A DNA stretch of 64,000 nt, taken from the NCBI RefSeq assembly GCF_010977575.1, contig NZ_CP048812.1, forward strand, positions 4,278,001 to 4,342,000, read 5' to 3'. A program made the translations under genes and the position numbers. This document shows positions 41,751-50,729 of this stretch, piece after piece; position 1 is the stretch's first letter, and each line of letters opens with the position of its first letter. The notes below the pieces were generated by a model. The model searched no databases. It saw only the letters and a list, made by a program, of their open reading frames with translations, and had not been told where the DNA came from. The stretch comes from Halomonas socia. Its GTDB lineage: Bacteria; Pseudomonadota; Gammaproteobacteria; Pseudomonadales; Halomonadaceae.

Positions 41751-42419
41751 CTAGCCCTCGCGCTGCAGCTTCTCGCGCCGGGCGACTTCCGCCAAGGTTG
41801 GCGGGTCCATGCCGAAATCGCCGGTTGCCACCCTGCCATCGCGCACATACCTGGCAATCACAATGCCGTTGGGCGACACGCGATGGGCCGCGAGCCGGTA
41901 CGCCGCGGCACTCGCACCATCGTCAAACAGCCGCTTGCCGCGGCCGAGCACCACGGGGAAGGTGAAGGTATTGATCTCATCGACGAGGTCGCTGGCAAGC
42001 AGCATCTTGACCAGCTCGGTACTGCCCTGGGTAACCAGCGCCGGTCCCTCCTGCTGTTTCAGCCTGGCGACCTCGCTCGCCGCATCGCTCAAGGCCACCG
42101 AACCCTCCCAGGTCAACGCCAGGCCCTTGCGGGTCGCCACGTACTTGTTGATCGAGTTGAAAGTCCTGGCGATGGCATCATCGGGCCCCTGCTCGGCATA
42201 CGGCCAGTGTGCGGCGAAGATCTCGTAGGTCCTGCGCCCCAGCAGCAGATCGAACGGCTGGCTGAACAGCTTGTCGATCTCCTCGCCGAACACCTCGTCC
42301 GCCAGCGGCGCCACCCAACCGCCGTAGCGGAATCCGCCGGTCGGATCCTCCTGTGGCCCGCCGGGGGCCTGCATCACGCCGTCGAGCGACAGCATGGCGC
42401 CAACGATCACCTGACGCAT
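41751..42419 (-). CDS. Dihydrofolate-reductase-like / RibD C-terminal domain protein
   Basis: This 222-residue protein has the RibD_C/DHFR-like fold: MRQVIVGAMLSLDGVMQAPGG, FDLLLGRRTYEIFAAHWP, the TFNSINKYVATR segment, QGSTELVKMLLASDLVDE and FPVVLGRGKRLFD. Proteins of this group (YyaP/YwjB-like) probably reduce a pterin- or flavin-like compound with NADPH; no specific substrate is known. It stands alone; the 239 bp before it contain nothing else I can support. Confidence 0.88.
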   Translation of the reverse strand: MRQVIVGAMLSLDGVMQAPGGPQEDPTGGFRYGGWVAPLADEVFGEEIDKLFSQPFDLLLGRRTYEIFAAHWPYAEQGPDDAIARTFNSINKYVATRKGLALTWEGSVALSDAASEVARLKQQEGPALVTQGSTELVKMLLASDLVDEINTFTFPVVLGRGKRLFDDGASAAAYRLAAHRVSPNGIVIARYVRDGRVATGDFGMDPPTLAEVARREKLQREG

Positions 42420-42659
42420 AAGTTCATCCTCCTGGTTGGCTGCTAGCCCCCGGTAGTCGAATGAGGCATCACGGAATCGACACAGCCTACTTGTCGAATG
42501 CTGAAGCGGCGGGCTCCTTGGCCAGCAGCGATGCTTTCAACTAGGATGCTGGCGAAGATGGTGTTCACTCACGCCGAGGATCGACGATGAGGCAGGGCCA
42601 GACCAGCAATAGCGGCAAGGAGTGAAGAGCCCAGCACACCGAGGAGCGCGAGGCTCGTT

Positions 42660-43972
42660 GTGAGCGACGCACGGCACGATGCACAGCCCAAGGAAATGGC
42701 AAACGACGAACGAGATCCTTACCCGGATGCACTACGCGCCCTGGCACTACTGATCGTGGTGTTAGGTCACTGGGCGGCGACCCTACCGCGTGTCGAGGAT
42801 GGCATCCTGATGGATACCGAGCATATCCTCGACGTCTGGGCGCCGGCCGGGCTTTATACCTGGCTGGTGCAGGTGGTGCCGCTGTTCGTGTTTGTTTCTG
42901 CCGCGGTCAGCTCACAGGGGGTCCAGCAACGCCTAGATAGAGGCAAGCCACACCTGCACTGGTGGGCAGGCCGTGCCCTGGGTCTGGCACGGCCCACCGT
43001 CACTTATCTGGTGGTACTAACGGGGTTCGCGCTCACCGCCTTATTCACCAGGGAGGGCGTCCTCGGGCTTCTCAACCATTCACTGACGGTTCATCTCTGG
43101 TTTTTGCTGATCCTGCTTGGGGTGCAGCTGCTGCTACCGCTGTGTCTCTGGGCCGACCGTCGTTGGGGCCTCAGGGCCGTTGCCGGCCTGATTCTACTGA
43201 TTGCCGCGGTCGACCTGCTACGCGCCCGCCCCACTGGCGTCGCCGACCTGCTCGTGCTCGGCGCACGGGTCACCGAGACTCACGACTATGTCGGATGGAT
43301 CAATATCCTCCTTGTATGGGTGCTACCGCAGCAGCTTGGTATCGCCTGGTGGCACGGCCGCTTCTTCGGACGTCGTGTCGGCCTGGGCCTGCTGCTGTTC
43401 GGACTGGCCTGGTTAGGACTAGCCGTAGCGGCCGGCTATCCCGTCTCCATGGTCAACGGCAATGTAGGGAACGACACCAATCTATTGCCGCCAACCCTGG
43501 CGCTACTCGGTGTAATGTGGCTCCAGATAGGCTTGGTCATGCTCTTCGAGACACCAATACACAACTTTCTCAAGCGACAGCAGATGGGGCGCTGGATGGC
43601 GATGTTTGGCGCCTTGGGGTTGCAGCTCTATCTCTGGCACAAGTTCGCTGAACTACCCGCCACCTGGCTAGGAATGCGCCTGGGCTGGCCGATCGATGCC
43701 GGCCAGCCCGGTGAGCCAGGCTTCTGGATCGGCCGGCTGGAGTGGCTTGGACTCTGCATATTGATGGTCACCCCAGTCATAATCATAGTGGTCATCTTCG
43801 AGCGATACCGTAAACAGGATGTGCCCACGCGACCGCCACACCGGCCATTCTCACCGGAGGTGCGGCGCTGTTTATCGGCCTGGGGGCCAGCCTTGGCCTC
43901 GGAGCGTTCCCCGGTGCCATCATCGGCCTGGTGGGTGTGGCACTCGCCTCCTGGCTGCTACGTGCTCGATAG
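42660..43972 (+). pseudogene. Acyltransferase-3 family membrane protein with a C-terminal frameshift
   Basis: This integral membrane protein has the acyltransferase-3 layout: DPYPDALRALALLIVVLGHWAA near the start (about residues 19-40, with the conserved Arg and His) and about ten helices. Families of this type O-acylate sugars or lipids. In the given sequence the frame runs on past KQDVPTRP into implausible Arg/Pro-rich sequence and overlaps katA, stopping at 44147. One base added to CCC 43824-43826 leads instead into a last hydrophobic helix (LFIGLGASLGLGAF, then GLVGVALASWLLRAR) and a stop at 43972, a 437-residue protein. The start is GTG 42660; ATG 42696 is an alternative. Confidence 0.8.
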
Positions 43973-44074
43973 CGATGCATTCCGCCATTGCCGTAACCGC
44001 TCGACACCCAGTCCGGAGCGACGAGCGGCAGGTCGCGACATCTCCCGTTTTCACGATGAAAGCCGTACCAACGC

Positions 44075-44109
44075 ATCTCGCCCCGCCATGTGGCATGGCG
44101 GGGCGAGAT
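44075..44109. terminator. Perfect 16-bp inverted repeat between the acyltransferase and katA
   Basis: ATCTCGCCCCGCCATG and its exact complement are separated by TGG. The hairpin lies 27 bp after the katA stop and about 100 bp after the corrected acyltransferase stop, between two convergent genes, so it probably ends transcription from both sides. There is no strong U-tract on either side. Confidence 0.7.
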
Positions 44110-44136
44110 GGTGGCTGAGCATGGTGCCGGGGTGGG

Positions 44137-45594
44137 TTAGCCGTTGACCGCCTTGGCGATGCGGTCGCCGATGTCCTGGTCGATGTTGCGCCAGTATTGG
44201 ATGGCGCGTTCCAGTACTTCGGGGGAAACGCCATCCTTGAGGTGGCCACTGGCGTTATTGACCAGGCGCTCGCGCTGGGCGTCGTCCATTACTTCGTTGA
44301 TGAGGGTGTTGGCCTGGCTGAAGTCGTCATCGTCCTTGCGCAGGGTGTAGGCCGCGCGCATTAGTTCGCCGTCCGCCGCCCAGGTGGTGTCCTCGGGGTA
44401 GCGTTCGGAGTCGGCGTGGGGGCCGCCCTTGCTGTTGGGGGCGTAGACCGGGTCGCTGACGTTGTGCATGCGCATGGCGCCGTCTTTGCTGTAGCTGTGC
44501 ACCGACACCTTGGGCGAGTTGACCGGGATATGCTTGTAGTTGACCCCGAGCCGTGCGCGGTGGGCATCGGCGTAGGAGAAACCACGTGCCAGCAGCATCT
44601 TGTCCGGGCTGAGGCCGATCCCGGGCACCAAGCTGTTGGGCTCGAAGGCGGCCTGCTCGATCTCGGTGTGGTAGTCGGTGGGGTTGCGGTCCAGGGTCAG
44701 GCGGCCCACTTCGTGCAGCGGGTAGTCGCCCTTGGGCCACACCTTGGTGAGGTCGAAGGGATTGATGCGGTAGGCCTTGGCATCGTCGAACGGCATGATC
44801 TGGACCTTGAGCGTCCAGCTCGGGTGGTTGCCATCCTTGATTGCGTCGTAGAGGTCGCGAGTGTGGTAGTCGCCATCCGCGCCGGCCAATTGGTCGGCCT
44901 CTTCCTGGGTCAGGCACTCGATGCCCTGGTCGGTCTTGAAGTGGTACTTGACCCAGAAGCGCTCGCCCTTGGCATTGACCCACATGTAGGTGTGGCTGGA
45001 GTAGCCGTTCATGTTGCGCCAGGTCTTGGGAATGCCGCGGTCGCCCATCAGCCAGGTGACCTGGTGGGCGGACTCCGGCGAGAGCGTCCAGAAGTCCCAC
45101 TGCATGTCGTGGTCGCGTAGGTTGGTGTCGGCGCGGCGCTTCTGGGAGCGGATGAAGTGCTGGAACTTCAGCGGGTCGCGGATGAAGAACACCGGGGTGT
45201 TGTTCCCCACCATGTCGTAGTTGCCCTCGGAGGTGTAGAACTTGAGGGAGAAACCACGCGGGTCACGCCAGGTGTCGGGGCTGCCGCGCTCACCGGCTAC
45301 GGTGGAGAATCGGATCAGCGTCTCGGTGGTGGTGCCGGGCTGGAACACGGCGGCCTTGGTGTACTGGCTGACGTCCTGGGTCACCTCGAAGCGGCCGAAG
45401 GCACCGCCGCCCTTGGCGTGGGGCTGGCGCTCGGGAATCCGCTCGCGGTTGAAGTTGGCCATCTGCTCGATGAGATAGTGGTCGTGCAGGACGAGCGGGC
45501 CGTCCGGCCCTACGCTGAGCGAGTGCTCGTCGCTTGAGACCGGGATTCCTGCATCATTGGTGGTCGGCTTGCGGTTATCGCTAGTCACGGTCAT
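44137..45594 (-). CDS. katA: Monofunctional heme catalase
   Basis: This 485-residue small-subunit (clade 3) catalase breaks down hydrogen peroxide. The active-site His is in [16 protein letters not shown], the Asn in [15 protein letters not shown] and the proximal heme Tyr in [19 protein letters not shown]-binding residues of the family are plausible. No export signal is visible, so it is cytoplasmic. It is monocistronic; the 105 bp before its start presumably hold a peroxide-responsive promoter that I could not define. Confidence 0.95.
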   Translation of the reverse strand: MTVTSDNRKPTTNDAGIPVSSDEHSLSVGPDGPLVLHDHYLIEQMANFNRERIPERQPHAKGGGAFGRFEVTQDVSQYTKAAVFQPGTTTETLIRFSTVAGERGSPDTWRDPRGFSLKFYTSEGNYDMVGNNTPVFFIRDPLKFQHFIRSQKRRADTNLRDHDMQWDFWTLSPESAHQVTWLMGDRGIPKTWRNMNGYSSHTYMWVNAKGERFWVKYHFKTDQGIECLTQEEADQLAGADGDYHTRDLYDAIKDGNHPSWTLKVQIMPFDDAKAYRINPFDLTKVWPKGDYPLHEVGRLTLDRNPTDYHTEIEQAAFEPNSLVPGIGLSPDKMLLARGFSYADAHRARLGVNYKHIPVNSPKVSVHSYSKDGAMRMHNVSDPVYAPNSKGGPHADSERYPEDTTWAADGELMRAAYTLRKDDDDFSQANTLINEVMDDAQRERLVNNASGHLKDGVSPEVLERAIQYWRNIDQDIGDRIAKAVNG

Positions 45595-45699
45595 TCCTCC
45601 ATGTCTGAACGCGAGGCGTAGTAGGTACGCCTGCTCAGCCTAGTGGAAGATCCGCCCTCCTTCACACAACCTGGGATAATTGTGGCGATAGCCTTTACG

Positions 45700-46155
45700 C
45701 TATCGCCATAAATGCTGGTAGCGTTGCCACCAGGCCAAGGCGAGGCGACGGTTTTCGATGTTGGTGTCTTCACTCAGTACCGTGCCCAGGCGTAGATAGT
45801 CGCCGCCCGTCTCGGCCTGCAAGGCCGGGTCCTGGGAGGCCAGCATCATGGCGTATAGCGCCAGCATCAGCTCGTAGTCGTCTTCGCTATCGAGCCGCGC
45901 GACCAGCGCCGGGATGGCCGGCTTGCCTATTTCGCCAAGTGCTTCGGCAGCGGTATACCAGGGCCGGGGATTGTCGGCATCGCCGTAGGTCTCGACATAG
46001 CCGCGATCCGGTAGTTTTCCGATGTAGCAGTCAATTGCCGCGGGCTGCTCGGTCAGCTCGGCCCCATTCGCTACCGGTCGTGACTCGCCGATGGTGCAGC
46101 CAGCAACGAGACACGCCATGACCCCGATGAAGATGGTATTCACTACATGTCTCAT
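45700..46155 (-). CDS. Small HEAT-like lipoprotein, uncharacterised
   Basis: This 151-residue protein has a lipoprotein signal (FIGVMACLVAGC, Cys near residue 20) and then a single Cys, a helical middle with AAEALGEIGKPAIPALVARLDSE, which resembles a HEAT repeat, and a C-terminal WWQRYQHLW. I chose ATG 46155 because it overlaps the stop of the upstream HAD phosphatase gene as ATGA; ATG 46164 is also in frame. I know no function. Confidence 0.7.
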   Translation of the reverse strand: MRHVVNTIFIGVMACLVAGCTIGESRPVANGAELTEQPAAIDCYIGKLPDRGYVETYGDADNPRPWYTAAEALGEIGKPAIPALVARLDSEDDYELMLALYAMMLASQDPALQAETGGDYLRLGTVLSEDTNIENRRLALAWWQRYQHLWR

Positions 46156-46820
46156 GGGCGGCACTCATTCATCGCCCAATCGATAGCAGCATCAAGGGTC
46201 TCGAAAATGCCTGCCGCACGAGAGAAATCATGATGCTCCGACATGGCAGTCGGTACGGCAAGGCAAGGAATGCCGGCTGCAGAGGCAGCAGCCAAACCGT
46301 GCTCGGTATCTTCCACCGCAACACACTGCTCCGCCAACAACCCCAAGCGTTGCAGCGCAAGTCGATAGCAATCCGGCGCAGGCTTGCTCCGAGCGACATC
46401 GTCGCCACTCACCACATCGTCTATGAAGTCGCCAAGGGCATGCGCTGTCAGCGTCCTGTCCACGCCTGCGCGGCCCGCCCCGGTCACAACAGCGGTATGC
46501 AGCCCACTAGCGTGACACCGAGTGACAGCATCATAGGCGCCGGCTCTTAAGGGAAATGCTTGCTGCACGAGGAAGTCTCGGGTCGCCGCCTCCTTGGCCG
46601 CGACCAGTTGGCTAGACGGCACTGACAGAGAAAAGCGAGCAACCATGTCTGAGGCATTGGCCGAGGTGGGGATGCCGGCATAATGTTGCTGGTATCTCGC
46701 TTGCGTCAGTTGAACGCCATGTTCTGCGAGGATGCCCTCCCACATCTCGAAGTGGGTCATCTCAGAATTCACGAGAGTGCCATCGTGGTCGAACAATATG
46801 CCCTTTAGTGAAGCCGCCAT
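46152..46820 (-). CDS. HAD-superfamily phosphatase, beta-phosphoglucomutase/Gph-like
   Basis: This 222-residue hydrolase has the HAD motif I FDHDGTLVNSE with the nucleophile Asp, motif II VVTGAGRAG, motif III SKPAPDCY and the final VAVEDTEHGLAAASAAG. The alpha-helical cap after motif I is of the Gph/YniC class, so a small sugar phosphate or similar is the probable substrate. It is coupled by overlap to the lipoprotein gene after it. Confidence 0.9.
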   Translation of the reverse strand: MAASLKGILFDHDGTLVNSEMTHFEMWEGILAEHGVQLTQARYQQHYAGIPTSANASDMVARFSLSVPSSQLVAAKEAATRDFLVQQAFPLRAGAYDAVTRCHASGLHTAVVTGAGRAGVDRTLTAHALGDFIDDVVSGDDVARSKPAPDCYRLALQRLGLLAEQCVAVEDTEHGLAAASAAGIPCLAVPTAMSEHHDFSRAAGIFETLDAAIDWAMNECRP

Positions 46821-46841
46821 GCCATCTCCTTGCTGATTGGG

Positions 46842-47174
46842 TTACTCATGCTCTTGGTGCCACCATTCGGCATAGGAGCTATTACGCGGGTGCTTGCCGG
46901 TCTCGTCCGGCGCGTTGTCGTTCCACCACACCGGGCCGCGCTCGCCGAGGGCGATCTTGGCGGCATCCACCGCCTGGCGCGCTTCGCACAGGGCATCGTC
47001 GTCCGCGGTTTGCTTGGCATGCTTGACTGCACGGCGTGCCTGCATCAGCGACTTGACACGCGCCCGGCGGGTGGCGTCGTCCAGCGCGGGATCGGTCTTG
47101 CGCCAGAGTTTTTCCTTGGCGACGAAGTAGCGGCCATCCGGCGTCTCGGGGTAGTCGGCGCGGCGCTTGCTCAT
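46842..47174 (-). CDS. Conserved basic protein of unknown function
   Basis: This 110-residue protein begins MSKRRADYPETPDGRYFVAKEK and ends PRNSSYAEWWHQEHE. The centre is a charged helical hairpin (RRARVKSLMQARRAVKHAKQ and DALCEARQAVDAAKIALGER). It resembles conserved hypothetical proteins of proteobacteria of this size that I cannot assign. Its start overlaps the stop of the cysteine hydrolase gene by four bases, so the two are coupled. Confidence 0.7.
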   Translation of the reverse strand: MSKRRADYPETPDGRYFVAKEKLWRKTDPALDDATRRARVKSLMQARRAVKHAKQTADDDALCEARQAVDAAKIALGERGPVWWNDNAPDETGKHPRNSSYAEWWHQEHE

Positions 47175-47719
47175 AGCCTTGCCAATACCTCGGCGGTGGT
47201 GCGCACCGTGCAGAACTCGTCGTGCAGGCTGGCCAGGTTGACGCCGTGCATCTGCTCGGCGCTGTAGTGGGTGCCATCCGGCGCGGTGCGCTCGAAGGTG
47301 GCGGTGGCATCGTCAACCAGCGTCACCGAGAAGCCGAGGTTGCCGGCCATGCGGGTGGAGGTGGAGACGCAGTGGTCGGTGGTCAGGCCGACGATCACCA
47401 GCTCGCCGATGCCACGCTCGCGCAGGTAGGCCTCGAGGGTGGTACCGATAAAGGCGCTATTGACCGACTTGCAGAACTCCGGCTCGCCATTTAGGGGCTG
47501 GGCCTCGGACTTGTAGGCATTGCCGGGGGCCTCGGCACGCAGCGGCGAGCCCGCTTCCAGCGAACAGTGGCGTACGTGCAGCACCGGACGCCCGGCATCG
47601 CGCCAGGCTGCCAGCAGCGCAGCGATATTGGCCTCTGCCTCGGGGTTGTTGCGGGTGCCGTAGGCGGCATCGTCGAGGCCCTGCTGTACATCGATGACCA
47701 GTAGTGCGGCTGCTTGCAT
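47171..47719 (-). CDS. Isochorismatase-family cysteine hydrolase
   Basis: This 182-residue protein has the cysteine-hydrolase triad: Asp in ALLVIDVQQGL, Lys in EFCKSVNSAFIGT and Cys in GLTTDHCVSTSTR. The family includes nicotinamidases, isochorismatases and other amide hydrolases; the exact substrate cannot be told. GGAGATACCA precedes ATG 47719. Confidence 0.88.
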   Translation of the reverse strand: MQAAALLVIDVQQGLDDAAYGTRNNPEAEANIAALLAAWRDAGRPVLHVRHCSLEAGSPLRAEAPGNAYKSEAQPLNGEPEFCKSVNSAFIGTTLEAYLRERGIGELVIVGLTTDHCVSTSTRMAGNLGFSVTLVDDATATFERTAPDGTHYSAEQMHGVNLASLHDEFCTVRTTAEVLARL

Positions 47720-47843
47720 TGGTATCTCCTTGGCGGCGAGTGTGATGGTAGGCTGCCTTTGATATGCCCCGGAGAACGGCTTCGTGCCGGAGCGTAAAAC
47801 GCTCGAGACGTTCACGCGCTTCTTCGGCAGCTGAGCGTTTCGG

Positions 47844-47936
47844 TCAGCGGGTTAGCGCCACAGCGGCGGCAATCGCCACCGCGACCAGGACAAGGCCGGC
47901 CAGATTGCCAGCGTAGCGAACGTATTGATGCAGCAT
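47844..47936 (-). CDS. Small membrane protein, 30 residues, after the ferric-reductase-like gene
   Basis: ATG 47936 follows GAGGGGGG at an ideal distance and opens a 30-codon frame: a short polar start (MLHQYVRYAGN) and one hydrophobic helix (LAGLVLVAVAIAAAVA) with a final Arg. It begins 12 bp after the stop of the ferric-reductase-like gene in the same direction. It may be a small accessory subunit of that membrane flavoprotein; this is inference from position. Confidence 0.6.
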   Translation of the reverse strand: MLHQYVRYAGNLAGLVLVAVAIAAAVALTR

Positions 47937-47948
47937 GGTGTGCCCCCC

Positions 47949-49267
47949 TCAAACGATGGCGAAACGGTCGGATGTAAGCCGGGTGGCGGGCACCTCAAGC
48001 TCGATCAGGGCGCCCTCTGCGGCGTTCATCATCGGCGGCGGCCCGCAGATGAAATACTCGCGCTGACCGTCGTCTTCCGGCAGGCAGCGCTCCAGCAACG
48101 CGCTATCGATGTAGCCGGTCTCTCCCTGCCAGCCCTCGGGCGGGTCACTGAGCACATGGACCACCTTGAGCGGCAGCTCGGCCTCGAGCTCGGCCAGCTC
48201 GTCGCGATACGTCGCCTCGTCCCAACTGGGGTTGGCGTAAATCAGCCACAGCGGCAGGATCACGCCCTGGTCGCGGAAGGTGCGCAGGATGCTCATGATC
48301 GGCGTAATGCCGACGCCACCGGCCATCAGCACCGCCCGGAGGCACTGCGCACATCGGGAATGAAGGCGCCGTAGGGCCCTTCGATAAAGGCGCGGGTACC
48401 CAGCGTCATCTCGGGCAGGGTGGCGGTAAAGTCGCCGAGGTTCTTGGCGGTGAAGGCGATCCGCTCCGGGCGGCAGGCGCTCGATACCACCGAGAAGGGG
48501 TGCTGCTGCAGCGAGAACGGCGAGTCGCCGAGGGTGATCCAGAAGAACTGCCCGGCATTGAAGTCGAGGCGATGCTCGCCCACGGCCTCGAGGGTCAGGG
48601 TGGCAGCATCGCCCAGCGCCGGCTGGTTGTCGATCACTTGCCAGGGCCGCTTGCGCAGCCGCCAGGGGCGCAGCAACCGCGAGTCGACAAGCAGGCAGGC
48701 CGGCACCAGCAGCGCGGCGATGAGCAGTCCGGCGGTAAGCCAGCCGGCAGTGTAGTGGCTGGCCATCAGCGCGTGGCCGAGGCCGCCGAGCACCACGAAC
48801 AGCGCCAGGCCGCCGTGCAGTAGCCGCCACCACTCGTAGGAGAGCCCCAGTTGCACCCGCCATAGGGAGCTTACGATCAGCACCACGCTGGCACCCAGCA
48901 GGCCGACCAGCGCGAAGGCACGCAGGGTGTCGTCGCGGGGGTCGAGAAACTCGAGATAGCTTGGGTCGGCGGCGAAGATCAGCAGCGGATGCAGCAGCAC
49001 CAGCCACAGCGCCAGCAGGCCGGCCTGGCGGTGAAACTGCAGGATATTGTCGAAGCCGACGCTTTCGGCAAACCAGCGGTGGCGTCCGGAGATGACCACC
49101 TGCATACCGAACACGCCCAGCGCCAGCAGCCCGAACATCACCCCGGTGGCGCCGAGCAGGCCGCGGGTTTCCTGGGGCGGAGAGAGTAGCGCGATGCCCA
49201 GCGGCAACAGCGCCATGAGCACGTACAGGCTGCCCCACTGCAGCCCACGGCGAGTGATGGGTCTCAT
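47949..49267 (-). pseudogene. Ferric-reductase-like membrane flavoprotein with one frameshift
   Basis: The gene encodes a protein with a ferric-reductase-type membrane domain (about five helices and His in FHRQAGLLALWLVLLHP and WRLLHGGLALF) followed by a FAD/NAD(P)H reductase domain (QQHPFSVVSSA; MAGGVGITPIMSILRTF; EYFICGPPPMMNA). The first frame starts at ATG 49267 and ends RSASGRC; the second resumes AVLMAGGVGITP. The break is at CCC 48335-48337 (GGG on the coding strand), and one added base restores a 439-residue protein. It would move electrons from NAD(P)H across the membrane. A base-calling deletion is likely. Confidence 0.84.
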
Positions 49268-49397
49268 CGATCCTCCTTGGCTCGCATCCTTGCTTGCTAC
49301 GCCAGTGTGGCCCAGGTCTGCGGCATATCCAAGTCGCACTGCCGCCTGCTAGGCTAACGATGACGCTACCCTGCTCGATGCCATTAAGGAGGATGAC

Positions 49398-50705
49398 ATG
49401 AGCCGAGATGCTACTCAGCAGGATCACACCAATCTGTTCGACGATGCCCGCTCGCGCCTCGACGAGGTCTTCGAGGCGCTGGCGATCCCCCTCGATGCTC
49501 GCGAGCGGCTGATGCAGCCGGCGCTGTCGCTGCAGGTCAGCGTGCCGGTACGCATGGACGACGGCAGCCTCAAGGTGTTCCCCGGCTGGCGAGTGCAGTA
49601 CGACACCAGCCTCGGCCCGGCCAAGGGCGGCATTCGCTTTCACCCCGCCGTCGACCAGCTCGAGGTCACCACCCTGAGTTTCTGGATGGCAGTCAAGTGC
49701 GCGGTGGTCAACCTGCCCTTCGGCGGCGGCAAGGGTGGCGTGCAGGTCGACCCCAAGCAGCTCTCGCGGCTCGAGTTGGAGCGGCTGGCGCGCGGCTATA
49801 TTCGTGGCATCGCCGACGTGATGGGTCCCAATCGCGACATCCCGGCGCCGGACGTCAATACCAATGCTACCGTGATGGGCTGGATGTCGGACGAGTATGC
49901 GCACCTAGTACGCGGCCAGACGCCCGCCGCGATTACCGGCAAGCCCATCACCCTCGGCGGCTCCTATGGCCGAGAGGCGGCTACCGGTCGCGGGGCACTC
50001 AAGGTGCTGGATATCTGGGCCGAGCGCGAGGACCGCAAGCCGGAAGACACCACCGTCGCGGTACAGGGCTTCGGCAACGCCGCCTACCATTTCGCCAGCC
50101 TGGCCCACGCCAAGGGCTACAAGATCGTCGCGGTATCGGACTCCGGCGGCGCCATCTATGCCGAGGAGGGACTGGAGCCCGACCCGATCAAGGAAGAGAA
50201 GACCCGCAACCAGCAGCTCAAGGGCATGGTCTACTGCGACGACTCGGTGTGCCACGCTGACGGCGTCGAAGAGATCGAGCAGGACGCGCTATTGGCCCTC
50301 GAGGTCGACGTGCTGGCGCTGGCGGCACTGGAAAATCAGATCCACGAAGACAACGTCGACGAGGTGCGTGCCGGCCTGCTGCTGGAGATCGCCAACGGTC
50401 CGGTGACGTCGTATGCCGACGAAGCCCTGGAGAAGCGCGGCATTCCGATACTGCCGGACGTACTCGCCAACACCGGCGGTGTGATCGTCAGCTACTACGA
50501 GTGGGTGCAGAACCGCAGCGGCGACCGCTGGACGGAGGAGAGCGTCAACCAGCGCCTGGATGCGGTGCTGGAGCGCGAAGCGTGCCGGGTGCTCGACCGC
50601 GCCGACGAGGAGAAGATCTCCTACCGCAAGGCGGCCTACCGACAGGGCATCGAGCGTATCGCCGAGGCGATTCGCGAGCGCGGCAACAACCAGGACGGTG
50701 AGTGA
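49398..50705 (+). CDS. gdhA: Glu/Leu/Phe/Val dehydrogenase (glutamate dehydrogenase)
   Basis: This 435-residue enzyme interconverts glutamate and 2-oxoglutarate plus ammonia. It has the substrate Lys in GPAKGGIRFHP, NLPFGGGKGGVQVDP, the catalytic Asp region NRDIPAPDVNTN and the nucleotide fold VAVQGFGNAAYHFA followed by SDSGGAIY. The latter fits an NAD-type dehydrogenase, but the cofactor cannot be fixed by eye. AGGAGG precedes the ATG. It is divergent from the ferric-reductase gene. Confidence 0.92.
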   Translation: MSRDATQQDHTNLFDDARSRLDEVFEALAIPLDARERLMQPALSLQVSVPVRMDDGSLKVFPGWRVQYDTSLGPAKGGIRFHPAVDQLEVTTLSFWMAVKCAVVNLPFGGGKGGVQVDPKQLSRLELERLARGYIRGIADVMGPNRDIPAPDVNTNATVMGWMSDEYAHLVRGQTPAAITGKPITLGGSYGREAATGRGALKVLDIWAEREDRKPEDTTVAVQGFGNAAYHFASLAHAKGYKIVAVSDSGGAIYAEEGLEPDPIKEEKTRNQQLKGMVYCDDSVCHADGVEEIEQDALLALEVDVLALAALENQIHEDNVDEVRAGLLLEIANGPVTSYADEALEKRGIPILPDVLANTGGVIVSYYEWVQNRSGDRWTEESVNQRLDAVLEREACRVLDRADEEKISYRKAAYRQGIERIAEAIRERGNNQDGE

Positions 50706-50729
50706 CGCAGTGGAACGGCCGGGGGTCGA

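Noticed and set aside
43827-44147. C-terminal tail of the acyltransferase in the given frame
   Set aside because: Arg/Pro/Ser-rich, overlaps katA and replaces a natural hydrophobic helix found in the next frame; regarded as a product of the frameshift.
44416-45120. Long frame antisense to katA
   Set aside because: The catalase motifs on the other strand are complete; the antisense product is low-complexity Val/Gly-rich sequence.
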